DNA of 36,004 bases from Pseudanabaena sp. M085S1SP2A07QC (GTDB taxonomy: Bacteria > Cyanobacteriota > Cyanobacteriia > Pseudanabaenales > Pseudanabaenaceae). Every line of letters starts with the position of its first letter. Position 1 is the stretch's first letter. The notes under the pieces were generated by a model that did no database searches, was not told the origin of the DNA, and worked only from the letters and a program-made list of their open reading frames with translations. The DNA lies in contig JADBWK010000146.1 in assembly GCA_020404895.1 (NCBI GenBank), positions 1 through 36,004 on the forward strand, given 5' to 3'. This document shows positions 13,671 through 22,017 of the stretch, in pieces. A program made the translations under genes and the position numbers.

Positions 13671-14789
13671 ATGGGCAACTTTTATGTTGTCCATGCTTCA
13701 AAGTCATTAAATCAAAGGTTGTCTGTGTCCGTGAGTGAAACTCTACTCGAATCTATTTCCGTCGAATCTATTCCCAACGAAGCTTTAGCGAATCTCGATC
13801 TGACAGATTTTTCGCTTTCCTTACCCGATCCCAATGATGAAGGACTTGCAGAAGGTCAATTTCTCGAAGAAGTCGATCTAGCTTGGCAAGTATGCGATCG
13901 CTTCGATTTGCAGACAGACATTTGGCGGGGTAGAATCTTGCGAACTGTACGCGATCGCGAGAAAGCAAATGGAGAGGGACGCGGTACAGGTTTCTTGAAA
14001 TGGCTGCAAGAGCGAGAAATTAGTAAGTCTCAGGCCTATTCATGGATTCAGCTTGCCAATAGTGCTGATACTTTAATGGCGGATGGTCAGCTAGATGCGG
14101 ATGATATTCGTCAATTTAGTAAAAGAGCTTTCTTAGAAACAGCTCAAGCTTCCGCTGAAGTGCAGCAGTTGATTGTTGATGCAGCTAGAAATGGAGAAAA
14201 GATTACGAGACGTGAAGTGCGGCAGCTCTCCGATGAATGGACATCAATGAGTTCTGACCATCTTCCCGATGATTTAAAAGAGAAGATTGCCGCTCACACA
14301 ATTCCTACCCGTTATGTAGCGCCCCTAGTGCGCGAAATCGACAAGTTGCCTGAATCTTATCAAACTCCATTGAAACAGGCGATCGCTGATGCCTCTGATC
14401 TTGATAATATTAAGCTCGTTACCGCTGATGCGCAAAGGTTGACCAAATATCTAACCAATACGAGTCAAGTACAAGCGATCGCACAGCGTTCTGTAAATAT
14501 CGATCTTGCGCTTGAGGAAGCGCTAAGACTTGGTTGTCTCAAGCTTGCTTCCGATCTAGTCAGTCAAGCTTCACAACTCGAACAGGCGATCGCTAAACTC
14601 TACGGTATCTGGAAGCGCGTTGCTACATCCGCCGATCAGCTATATGTGGAGTCGGGTGCAAGCACACCAAATTTATTAGATCTACTTAATTCTCTTGATT
14701 CCTTGGCCAGTCAAAATGTCACTGTTCAGATCGGTAATGATCAGTCAGGACGAACTATTCGCTTGCAAATCACGGAAGAAGATCAATAG
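13671..14789 (+). CDS. Conserved protein of unknown function, possible DNA-binding
   Basis: This 372-residue soluble protein is mostly helical. After a variable acidic N-terminus (1-60), residues 68-130 include RFDLQTDIWRGRILRTVRDR and FLKWLQEREISKSQAYSWIQ, which resembles the DUF3102-like or plasmid-protein helix-turn-helix pattern (growth on W..L....S....Y.WI.LA). The C-terminal half (200-340) is helical with ALEEALRLGCLKLASDLVSQ. No catalytic motif is visible. It stands alone, with its own downstream hairpin. I cannot name a family; a nucleoid or regulatory role is a guess from the helix-turn-helix-like block. Confidence 0.55.
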   Translation: MGNFYVVHASKSLNQRLSVSVSETLLESISVESIPNEALANLDLTDFSLSLPDPNDEGLAEGQFLEEVDLAWQVCDRFDLQTDIWRGRILRTVRDREKANGEGRGTGFLKWLQEREISKSQAYSWIQLANSADTLMADGQLDADDIRQFSKRAFLETAQASAEVQQLIVDAARNGEKITRREVRQLSDEWTSMSSDHLPDDLKEKIAAHTIPTRYVAPLVREIDKLPESYQTPLKQAIADASDLDNIKLVTADAQRLTKYLTNTSQVQAIAQRSVNIDLALEEALRLGCLKLASDLVSQASQLEQAIAKLYGIWKRVATSADQLYVESGASTPNLLDLLNSLDSLASQNVTVQIGNDQSGRTIRLQITEEDQ

Positions 14790-14806
14790 ATGCAAAGATT
14801 AAGATT

Positions 14807-14862
14807 TCCGACTTTTCCTGTGTAATCATAGATCATCGTTGTTAGTCACAGGAAAAGTCGGA
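14807..14862 (+). terminator. Inverted repeat after the 13671-14789 gene
   Basis: TCCGACTTTTCCTGTG and CACAGGAAAAGTCGGA form a perfect 16-bp stem with a 24-nt loop, 17 bp after the stop codon. No T-run follows, so termination by this stem alone is uncertain. Confidence 0.5.
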
Positions 14863-14934
14863 GATCTGGGCATTTATTAGGTTTCTTTTAGGGAGTCAAT
14901 CCCCTTACCTGAAATTTACCAATCTAAAACAGCT

Positions 14935-17160
14935 ATGTCAAACAGTGATTCTTTGCAGCAGGCGCTGAAGCAATATTTTGGATATGAGTCTTTTCGGGCA
15001 GGTCAGCGCGAGATTATTGAAGCAAGTATGGCTGGTCGCGATACCTTGGCGATTATGCCAACTGGGGGCGGTAAGTCGATTTGCTTTCAGTTGCCAGCAT
15101 TGCTCAAGACTGGAGTGACGATAGTTGTGTCCCCTCTAATTGCGCTGATGCAAGATCAAGTTACGGCACTCAAAGAAAACGGTATTGGCGCGACATTTCT
15201 CAACAGTACGCTAACGAATCGAGAAAGCACACAGCGATCGCAAGCGATTCTCAATGGGGCAATTAAGTTAGTTTATGTTGCCCCAGAGCGTTTATTTGCT
15301 GAGCAGTTTCTCGAATTCTTGAATATCATTAAAGGGAAAATGGGTGTCGCAGGATTTGCGGTGGATGAAGCTCACTGTGTTTCGGAATGGGGACATGATT
15401 TTCGTCCAGAATATCGCCAACTAAGTCGAATTCGCCAACTCCATCCTGATGTACCCGTGATTGGTTTGACCGCTACGGCGACAGAGCGGGTGCGGGAAGA
15501 TATTAGTCAGCAATTGCAACTGAAGCAGCCATATATTCATGTGGCAAGCTTCAATCGGTCTAATCTCTATTATGAAGTTGTTCCCAAGCAAGGGAATGAG
15601 CAAACCTATGTAAATCTATTACAGCAAATTAAGAGACTGCAAGGCTCAGGCATAGTCTATTGCCTCAGTCGTAAACGTGTCGATGAAATCGCCAGTCGCC
15701 TCAGAGAAGATGGCATTGCAGCAATTCCCTACCATGCAGGATTAGGAAATAAAGAACGAGAAGAAAATCAAACTCGTTGGATTCGGGACGATGTGCAGGT
15801 AATGGTGGCGACAGTTGCCTTTGGGATGGGCATTAATAAACCTGATGTGCGGTTTGTGATTCATTACGATTTACCCAAAAATATTGAAGGATACTATCAA
15901 GAATCAGGTCGTGCAGGACGAGATGGTGAGGATTCTCACTGCACTTTATTTCTAGGCTATGGAGATTTAGAAACGATCAAATTTCTCATTGCTCAAAAAG
16001 TCGATCCTCAAACCAATGAACCATTGGAAGCAGAACAGCGAATCGCGCAGCAGCAATTACGTCAGGTGGTGGACTATGCTGAAGGTGTCGCCTGTCGCCG
16101 TACGATTCTGCTCCATTATTTCGGTGAACATTTTTCTGGTGATTGCGGCAACTGTGACAACTGTCTTTCCCCGAAGCCAATGGAAGATTGGACGGTGGAG
16201 TCTCAAAAATTCTTATCCTGTGTGGCAAGGACAAAGGAGCGATTTGGAGCAGGGCATGTAATTGATGTGTTGAGAGGTTCGCGCAAAGAGAAAGTATTAC
16301 AGCATGGACATGAGAACCTTTCTACCTATGGCATTGGCAAAGATCGCAGTCTAGATGAATGGCGACAACTGGCGCGATCGCTAACTCATCAAGGTTTTTT
16401 AACCCAAACTACTGATGGCTATGGCATTCTCAAGCTCAACGATCGCAGTTGGGAAGTAATGCGCAATCAGCGCAATGTGCTATTGCCAATAGAACGTGAT
16501 GCTGAGCATGCAAAAACTACTGATCGGGAAGAGGCGAGAGAAAGACCTGTTGATGTGGATATTCTCTTTGAGAGATTACGGCTGTTACGCAAAAACCTTG
16601 CCGATGAGCAGGAAGTCCCACCCTATGTGATTTTCAGTAATGCCACGCTCAATCAAATGGCCGAGCAGCAACCAACGGATTGGAAGGATTTTGCGAAACT
16701 GTCAGGAGTTGGCGCAAAGAAATTAGAACAATATGCCGATGATTTTATCGCAATTATTCTCGACCATCATCTCAAATATCCTCCTGCGGAAGCCACTGAA
16801 TCCGCGACCTCCAAAGTCAAACAGGAAGCCACGCCAAAATCAAAATTATCGAAAGCAAGTACGCAACGCGAAACTCTAGCGATGTATGAAAATGGCTTAG
16901 ATATCGGCGAAATAGCTCGCGATCGCGGACTTAAACCCGCAACTGTTTGGACGCATCTAGTCCAACTAATTGAGGCTGGCTATGCGATTAATTGCGATCG
17001 CCTTGTTGCTCCAGAGCGTCAAACCGTAATTTATGAAGCATTAGATGCGATCGGTGGCGATTCTTTGCGCAATCTCTTTGATCATCTGCGTGAGGAATAT
17101 AGCTACGATGAAATCAAGATAATTCGCGCCATCTGGCAAAATGAGAAGGAGCCTCTATAG
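14935..17160 (+). CDS. recQ: ATP-dependent DNA helicase RecQ
   Basis: This 741-residue RecQ is a 3'-5' DNA helicase used in recombination and fork repair. Motif 0 FRAGQREII lies near residue 20, Walker A MPTGGGKS at 41-48, DEAH at 144-147 followed by the RecQ aromatic loop (CVSEWGHDFRPEY), and motif VI QESGRAGRD at 322-330. The zinc site has Cys387, 404, 407 and 410. The RQC and HRDC domains follow (HRDC about 550-620), then a low-complexity linker and a C-terminal helix-turn-helix extension (TLAMYENGLDIGEIARDRGL, about 645-665) common in longer bacterial RecQ proteins. All catalytic residues look intact. It is apparently monocistronic. Confidence 0.95.
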   Translation: MSNSDSLQQALKQYFGYESFRAGQREIIEASMAGRDTLAIMPTGGGKSICFQLPALLKTGVTIVVSPLIALMQDQVTALKENGIGATFLNSTLTNRESTQRSQAILNGAIKLVYVAPERLFAEQFLEFLNIIKGKMGVAGFAVDEAHCVSEWGHDFRPEYRQLSRIRQLHPDVPVIGLTATATERVREDISQQLQLKQPYIHVASFNRSNLYYEVVPKQGNEQTYVNLLQQIKRLQGSGIVYCLSRKRVDEIASRLREDGIAAIPYHAGLGNKEREENQTRWIRDDVQVMVATVAFGMGINKPDVRFVIHYDLPKNIEGYYQESGRAGRDGEDSHCTLFLGYGDLETIKFLIAQKVDPQTNEPLEAEQRIAQQQLRQVVDYAEGVACRRTILLHYFGEHFSGDCGNCDNCLSPKPMEDWTVESQKFLSCVARTKERFGAGHVIDVLRGSRKEKVLQHGHENLSTYGIGKDRSLDEWRQLARSLTHQGFLTQTTDGYGILKLNDRSWEVMRNQRNVLLPIERDAEHAKTTDREEARERPVDVDILFERLRLLRKNLADEQEVPPYVIFSNATLNQMAEQQPTDWKDFAKLSGVGAKKLEQYADDFIAIILDHHLKYPPAEATESATSKVKQEATPKSKLSKASTQRETLAMYENGLDIGEIARDRGLKPATVWTHLVQLIEAGYAINCDRLVAPERQTVIYEALDAIGGDSLRNLFDHLREEYSYDEIKIIRAIWQNEKEPL

Positions 17161-17300
17161 CAATCAATCTAAAATCACATTCTAAACTAAAACCAGAGAG
17201 GGCGTTGGCACTGGCTTGTTGTTAACTATTAGCTACTTATATTTCAATTTCTGCTAGATTATAGATCAAGGAATTCAAAAAATAGGAGTCCCTAGAACTT

Positions 17301-17657
17301 ATGCCACAGATAGCTAATTCAATGTCAGAGACATCTACAGAAATATTAACTGATGTAGCGCAACCACATGTTGTCTTGAATTTGTCTCTCTCCTATCAGG
17401 ATCTTGTTGAGGTCATCACTAAATTGGGGCTGAGAGAAATTATCCAATTAAAGAGATTACTCGATCGCCAAATCAATCAGTCTATAGAAATTTACACAGG
17501 TGATGATGAGTTAATCTTGGATGAAATTGAAAGACAACACCCTGCTTATAACGTCACGATGACTCAAGCTGTGCAATCCGCTTTAGATGAGTCTCAAAAC
17601 CAAAAATTTACAAACGGGAGTGATTTTCGTGACTGGCTTGTTTCCATTTCAGATTGA
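17301..17657 (+). CDS. Antitoxin-like protein of a toxin-antitoxin pair
   Basis: This 118-residue acidic protein has a helical middle (LSYQDLVEVITKLGLREIIQ) and a long charged tail. It has no strong family signature. It is called an antitoxin because its last 29 bp overlap the likely GTG start of a RelE-like toxin, the usual arrangement of coupled type II modules. An AGGAG Shine-Dalgarno sequence lies upstream (aataggagtccctagaactt ATG). The tail (SDFRDWLVSISD) would be the toxin-binding end. Confidence 0.55.
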   Translation: MPQIANSMSETSTEILTDVAQPHVVLNLSLSYQDLVEVITKLGLREIIQLKRLLDRQINQSIEIYTGDDELILDEIERQHPAYNVTMTQAVQSALDESQNQKFTNGSDFRDWLVSISD

Positions 17658-18027
17658 AGCATCAAGTAAATTTCAACGCAGCTATAAACTTTTACTAAAA
17701 CGCCATTGTAAAGGTGACCGTCAGAAAGAAACTTTTATCGATACCATCAGTGAGCTTATAAACCGCCTCGCTTCTAATCCTTATTTGTCTGATGCAAATC
17801 TTGAACCATTACCAAAAGGATTGGTGATATCGGATAGCTGGAAGTTTTATAAACTTAGGTTTCGGATGCCGAGTCTCGCTGGCGCATCTGGGCAGGGGAG
17901 GCTGATGTATCTAGTGAGTCAAAATCAAAAAATCATCAAATTAGCTTGGATTTATACTCATGCTGAATATGAGAAGCGACCAGAGGAACAAGAATTAAAA
18001 GCTTTAATTAGAGAACTATTAGATTAA
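17629..18027 (+). CDS. RelE/ParE-superfamily toxin-like protein
   Basis: From the GTG at 17629 this gives 132 residues starting MTGLFPFQIEASSKFQRSYK. GGGAG, 8 nt upstream, supports this start over the ATG at 17587, which lies inside the antitoxin gene. F.RSYKLLLKRHCKGDRQKE, the middle LEPLPKGLVISDSWKFYKLR and GRLMYLVSQNQKIIKLAWIY followed by THAEYEKRP resemble cyanobacterial RelE-like toxins, in which the last strand precedes a Y.H.eY.kRP motif. Such toxins cut mRNA on the ribosome. It forms an operon with the upstream antitoxin and is followed closely (11 bp) by the M28 peptidase gene. Confidence 0.65.
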   Translation: MTGLFPFQIEASSKFQRSYKLLLKRHCKGDRQKETFIDTISELINRLASNPYLSDANLEPLPKGLVISDSWKFYKLRFRMPSLAGASGQGRLMYLVSQNQKIIKLAWIYTHAEYEKRPEEQELKALIRELLD

Positions 18028-18038
18028 AACCTAGTCGA

Positions 18039-18881
18039 ATGAAAAAACTCCAAGATCGATTACTTGATCATCTCCAAAAAATTGTTATAGAGCGTAATCC
18101 CTACTATGCATCAGCTGGACATTTATTTGCTAGGGAATATATCCGATCGCATTTTGCTAAATTCGGTGAAGTAGTCACCCATGAGTTTGAAGTCAATGGA
18201 AATAAGCATCAGAACTTAATTCTCAATATTGCTGCTAATAACCAGGAACAGCGATCGCCTTTGATTATTGGCGCACATTACGATACGGTTCCTGCTTGTG
18301 TAGGTGCAGATGACAATGCTTCAGGGGTTGCTGTATTGCTCGAACTCACGGAATATTTTTCGGCTAACCCTCTCAAATATCCTGTCCAATTAATCGCCTT
18401 TGATATGGAGGAATATGGGTTGTCTGGAAGTCATGCTTATGCGAACAAACTGAAGAATGAAAAACAAAAATTACGCCTGATGATTTCTTTGGAAATGCTG
18501 GGATATTGCGATCGCAGTCCAAATTCGCAACATTACCCCGCAGGCTTAGACAAGTTCTATCCTAACACTGGCGATTTTATTGGCTTGATCGGGAGTATCC
18601 CGACAATTCCCGATCTCATCCATTTACAACATCACATGAAATCAACTGTGCCTTGTGAATGGCTTCCTGCGGGTTGGCGTGGTTTAGTTATCCCCGATAC
18701 TCGTCGTAGCGATCATGCGCCTTTTTGGGATGCTGGTTACAAAGCTCTGATGGTTACGGATACTGCGAATATGCGAAATCCTCATTATCATAAAAGTAGC
18801 GATCGCCTTGAGACCCTAGATTTAGAATTTCTCACTAATGTTTGCCAAGGGCTAATTGTTGGCATAAAGGCTCTAAAGTAA
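18039..18881 (+). CDS. M28-family zinc peptidase (aminopeptidase-like)
   Basis: This 280-residue hydrolase has all M28 metal and catalytic motifs: GAHYDTV (first zinc His and bridging Asp environment), ADDNASG (bridging Asp), DMEEYGLSGS (general-base Glu and zinc Glu), and RRSDHAPFWD then PHYHKSSD (later zinc ligands). It lacks a signal peptide, so it is probably cytoplasmic. It is shorter than secreted aminopeptidases and has no PA domain. It lies 11 bp after the toxin-like gene, which may reflect simple adjacency. A long terminator hairpin starts directly after the stop. The substrate cannot be deduced; release of N-terminal residues from peptides is the family's usual activity. Confidence 0.85.
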   Translation: MKKLQDRLLDHLQKIVIERNPYYASAGHLFAREYIRSHFAKFGEVVTHEFEVNGNKHQNLILNIAANNQEQRSPLIIGAHYDTVPACVGADDNASGVAVLLELTEYFSANPLKYPVQLIAFDMEEYGLSGSHAYANKLKNEKQKLRLMISLEMLGYCDRSPNSQHYPAGLDKFYPNTGDFIGLIGSIPTIPDLIHLQHHMKSTVPCEWLPAGWRGLVIPDTRRSDHAPFWDAGYKALMVTDTANMRNPHYHKSSDRLETLDLEFLTNVCQGLIVGIKALK

Positions 18882-18938
18882 CCCAAAACCAAAGAGTGAG
18901 TCGCCTGCTACGTGGGCGACTCACTCTTTGGTTTTGGG
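18882..18938 (+). terminator. 24-bp-stem hairpin between peptidase gene and serS
   Basis: CCCAAAACCAAAGAGTGAGT..CGCC pairs perfectly with its downstream arm (18915-18938) across a 9-nt loop. It begins right after the stop. A second small stem (gcgcaaagcgc) follows. The likely terminator of the peptidase transcript is of the palindromic-repeat style seen throughout the window. Confidence 0.7.
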
Positions 18939-18988
18939 CGCAAAGCGCTGTATGATGCTTTGAATGCGTTTAGGTTAAATAAAAGTCC

Positions 18989-20263
18989 GTGTTAGACATT
19001 AAGCTCGTGCGATCGCAGCCCGAACAGGTGCAAGCTCGCCTCAATAGTCGAGGCAAAGGTTACGACATTAGTAGATTGGTCGAACTAGAGCAGGAAGTCC
19101 GTGCACTGGAAACTCAGCGATCGCATTTGCAAGCCGAAAGCAACGACATCGGTAAGCAAGTTGGTCTCAAGATGAAATCTGGTGCGCCAGAATCAGAAAT
19201 CCAAGCGCTAAAAGCGCGATCACCTGAAGTCAAACAACTGCTAGCGGAACTAGAACCTAAGGAAAGAGCGCTCCGAGAAGAAAGCAATGCCATTTTGATG
19301 ACTTTGCCAAATTTGCCTAGCGAAACAACTCCCATTGGCGCGAATGAAACCGAAAATGTCGAAGTGCGACGTTGGGGTGATGAATATAAAAGCGATCGCA
19401 CCGATATTCTGCCTCACTGGGAAATCGGCGAAAAATTAGGGATTCTCAACTTTGAACGCGCTGTCAAAATTGCTCAAGCTCGCTTTGTTAACTTAATCGG
19501 AGCAGGTGCAGCCCTCGAACGGGCGCTCATTCAGTTCATGCTGAATACCCATACTGCCAATGGTTATGTCGAAGTTGCACCACCGCTATTGGTGAATACG
19601 GCAAGCTTGACAGGCACTGGGCAACTACCGAAGTTTGCTGATGATTCATTTAAATGTATTGACGATGATCTATGGCTGATTCCTACTGCTGAAGTGCCTG
19701 TTACGAATCTGTATCGAGATGAAATCTTTGATGGAGAGAATCTTCCAGTTCATCATTGCGCCTATACTCCTTGTTTTCGCCGTGAAGCAGGTAGTTATGG
19801 ACGCGATACTAGAGGCTTAATTCGCTTACATCAGTTCAACAAAGTCGAACTCGTAAAATTTGTCCTTCCCGAAAACTCGGCTGAGGAGCATGAAAAACTA
19901 GTCCGCGATGCCGAATCGATTTTGCAAGCCTTAAAACTTCCCTATCGTGTTGTCGAACTTTGTACTGGCGATATCGGCTTCAGTGCGGCTAAATGCTATG
20001 ACCTCGAAGTCTGGCTACCGACCGCAAATACCTATCGTGAAATTTCTAGCTGCTCGAATTTCCATGATTTTCAGGCTCGTCGGGCAAATATTCGCTTTAA
20101 GAGTAAGGGCAAGAAAGGAACTGAGTTTTTGCATACTCTCAATGGCTCAGGCTTAGCCGTTGGACGCACCATGTCCGCCATTCTCGAAAACTATCAGCAA
20201 CCTGACGGACGTATCTTAATTCCTGAAGTTCTGCAACCTCTAATGAACAAAGAATATCTTTAG
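18989..20263 (+). CDS. serS: Seryl-tRNA synthetase
   Basis: This 424-residue class II synthetase charges tRNA-Ser. The N-terminal coiled-coil arm (residues ~30-105, [20 protein letters not shown]) binds the long variable arm of the tRNA. Class II motif 2 is [20 protein letters not shown], and motif 3 is [27 protein letters not shown] and [14 protein letters not shown] are typical serine-site segments. The start is GTG: the reading [13 protein letters not shown] is the standard SerS N-terminus. Length is normal and no key residue is missing. It stands alone between a hairpin and a C/G-rich repeat. Confidence 0.95.
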   Translation: MLDIKLVRSQPEQVQARLNSRGKGYDISRLVELEQEVRALETQRSHLQAESNDIGKQVGLKMKSGAPESEIQALKARSPEVKQLLAELEPKERALREESNAILMTLPNLPSETTPIGANETENVEVRRWGDEYKSDRTDILPHWEIGEKLGILNFERAVKIAQARFVNLIGAGAALERALIQFMLNTHTANGYVEVAPPLLVNTASLTGTGQLPKFADDSFKCIDDDLWLIPTAEVPVTNLYRDEIFDGENLPVHHCAYTPCFRREAGSYGRDTRGLIRLHQFNKVELVKFVLPENSAEEHEKLVRDAESILQALKLPYRVVELCTGDIGFSAAKCYDLEVWLPTANTYREISSCSNFHDFQARRANIRFKSKGKKGTEFLHTLNGSGLAVGRTMSAILENYQQPDGRILIPEVLQPLMNKEYL

Positions 20264-20284
20264 AAGCTATTTAAGAATTGCCTT

Positions 20285-20355
20285 AGATCCCCCCCCCTTA
20301 AAAAAGGGGGGGAATTAAATTCTTCCCCCTTTTTAAGGGGGATTGAGGGGGATCT
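20285..20355. repeat. C-run/G-run palindromic repeat
   Basis: AGATCCCCC...TTAAAAAAGGGGGGG and CCCCCTTTTTAAGGGGG...GGGGGATCT form nested inverted repeats with a run of nine C. This repeat type (gatccccc...ttaaaaaggggg) is widespread in cyanobacterial intergenic regions. Here it sits 22 bp after serS and may end its transcript. Confidence 0.65.
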
Positions 20356-20453
20356 CTTAGAGCTTTTAGCATGAGAAAGTAATTCTTAAATGGTGTCTTA
20401 AATGGAAGCACGCAAAGCGTGCAGTTTTAAAAAATATAGCGCGAGGCGCAATC

Positions 20454-21128
20454 ATGGCTACGATTCACAAACTGCATCCTGACAATCCCCAACCACGAGC
20501 GATCGCCCAAATCATAGCGGCTTTACGTGATGGCGCGATCATGCTCTATCCCACGGATACTGTCTATGCGATCGGTTGTGATCTGATGTCTAAGTCAGGT
20601 ATAGAGAGTGTGCGTAAGCTCAAGCAGATGTCGAACGATAAGCCGCTTACATTTTTATGCTCATCCCTATCGAATATTTCTGAATATGCGATCGTCTCTA
20701 ACGCCAACTATCGCACCATGAAGAGCCTTGTGCCAGGACCTTTTACATTCATCTTGCCAGCTACTAAGCTTGTGCCAAAATTGGTATTAAATCCCAAGCG
20801 TAAAACTACAGGGATTCGAGTTCCTGATCATGGCGTATCACAGACGCTTATTGAAGCGCTTGGAAATCCAATCATTTCCACTTCAGCGAATCAGTCGAAA
20901 GAAAATCTTGAAGATGAAGATTTCATGCCTCAACCCAAGAATGGGAAGAAGCGTAATGTTTGTGAATTACCTAAAATAGAACTCTTTGATCACTTTTACA
21001 AATTAGTTGATTTGATCATTGATGATGGTTCTGACCAGACCTTTGAAGTATCCACAATTATCGATTTAACCGACGATCTCCATCCAGAGATCTTGCGCCA
21101 AGGCTTAGGAAAATTTGAACTTCCATGA
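20454..21128 (+). CDS. YciO/Sua5/YrdC-family protein
   Basis: This 224-residue protein is a YrdC-domain protein of the YciO type. The opening IHKLHPDNPQPRAI, then GAIMLYPTDTVYAIGCD, is close to E. coli YciO. KPLTFLCSSLSNISEYAIVS, PGPFTFILPAT, RKTTGIRVPDH and NPIISTSANQ are the nucleotide and carbamoyl-binding segments of YrdC. TsaC/Sua5 makes threonylcarbamoyl-AMP for the t6A modification of tRNA; YciO proteins are paralogues with weak or uncertain activity in that reaction. The KRKT motif typical of the subfamily is present. A small gcacgc-aaa-gcgtgc hairpin lies about 30 bp upstream. Confidence 0.85.
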   Translation: MATIHKLHPDNPQPRAIAQIIAALRDGAIMLYPTDTVYAIGCDLMSKSGIESVRKLKQMSNDKPLTFLCSSLSNISEYAIVSNANYRTMKSLVPGPFTFILPATKLVPKLVLNPKRKTTGIRVPDHGVSQTLIEALGNPIISTSANQSKENLEDEDFMPQPKNGKKRNVCELPKIELFDHFYKLVDLIIDDGSDQTFEVSTIIDLTDDLHPEILRQGLGKFELP

Positions 21129-21133
21129 TTAAT

Positions 21134-21172
21134 ACCAAAACACAAAATGGCGTAGCCATTTTGTGTTTTGGT
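21134..21172 (+). terminator. 18-bp-stem terminator, same arms as at 9070
   Basis: ACCAAAACACAAAATGGC - gta - GCCATTTTGTGTTTTGGT is a perfect hairpin 5 bp after the stop, followed by TTTT. It is a copy of the repeat at 9070-9102, with three more base pairs. Confidence 0.75.
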
Positions 21173-21208
21173 TTTACCACAATTGCCGATCAAAAGAAGA
21201 AAAGTGCT

Positions 21209-21304
21209 TTAGTTTTGTATTAGAAATTGTTGAATAGCATTAGCGAGTTGTTTCAATTTAATTGGTTTACTGAGATACTCATTATTGCAGTTTTCGGAGC
21301 AAAG
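21209..21304 (-). pseudogene. Tail of a response-regulator receiver domain
   Basis: On the minus strand the frame reads NCNNEYLSKPIKLKQLANAI then QQFLIQN and a stop. This is the end of a CheY-like receiver: the conserved K-P pair of strand 5 (YLSKPI) and the last helix. Everything upstream is cut off by the transposase fragment starting at about 21305. It is the remnant of a response regulator or hybrid kinase. Confidence 0.65.
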
Positions 21305-21340
21305 CGGACAGGATATAATGGAAAAAAGGAGAAAAAAAGA

Positions 21341-21961
21341 ATGGCAAAACTATATTCCGAGGATTTATGAATCCGAGTAGTTAGAGCATATGAAGGGGAA
21401 TTGGGTTCAATACGAGAAATAGCTAAACAATTTCAAGTGGGAAAAACCTTTGTCAATGATCTTGTCCAACAATGGCGTAAGACAGGAAGTGTAAGTCCAT
21501 TACCGCACGCAGGAGGAGTAAAACTAAAGCTAGAGGCAGAACATTTGCAAAAATTGCAGCAAGGCGTGATCTACTGCTATAAATTAAAGCGATATCAAGA
21601 AGCACTACCCTATTTTGAAAAAACATTGGAACTAATGCAGAAACTCGATATCAAAGGCGGTCTAGCCACATGTGCTGCGAATATATTCAATTGCCATGTT
21701 TACTTAAAAAATAGACAGCAAGCAGAGTTCTATCTCAACATGGCTAAGTCACTTACCGCCCAATCAGATTCTTTAGAAGATCAAGGAATAGTGACAATGG
21801 CGATCGCAAATGCTTATTGGGGACGTGATGAGATTTGGCACAAAGCATGGGGAATCGTCTTAGTAATAAAAGCGCTGATCATTATTCCACCTTGGCGCAG
21901 TGCCAATGGGCGACTAGCTATGCAAGTTGCCATTAAGCAGATATTTGGCTTGTCTAGTTAA
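21341..21961 (+). pseudogene. IS630-like transposase N-terminus joined to a TPR-like fragment
   Basis: From the ATG at 21341, MAKLYSEDL is followed by a TGA (21368-21370) and then, in frame, IRVVRAYEGELGSIREIAKQ and QVGKTFVNDLVQQWRKTGSV with SPLPHAGG. This is the helix-turn-helix start of an IS630-type transposase, broken by the stop. At about 21550 the frame turns into YCYKLKRYQEALPYFEKTLE and FYLNMAKSLTAQ, a TPR-like stretch with a frayed end. No DDE domain follows. The chimera probably arose when an IS630 copy landed in a TPR gene and most of both was lost. A short frame from a TTG at 21401 is open but unlikely to be translated. Confidence 0.65.
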
Positions 21962-22017
21962 ATGAATATAATGCGAGTTGATTTACAGTACACTTTAAAA
22001 AACGGCAGGAGTATTTA

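Noticed and set aside
17587-17628. ATG start 14 codons upstream of the toxin GTG
   Set aside because: It lies deep inside the antitoxin gene and has no ribosome site; the GTG has GGGAG at good spacing.
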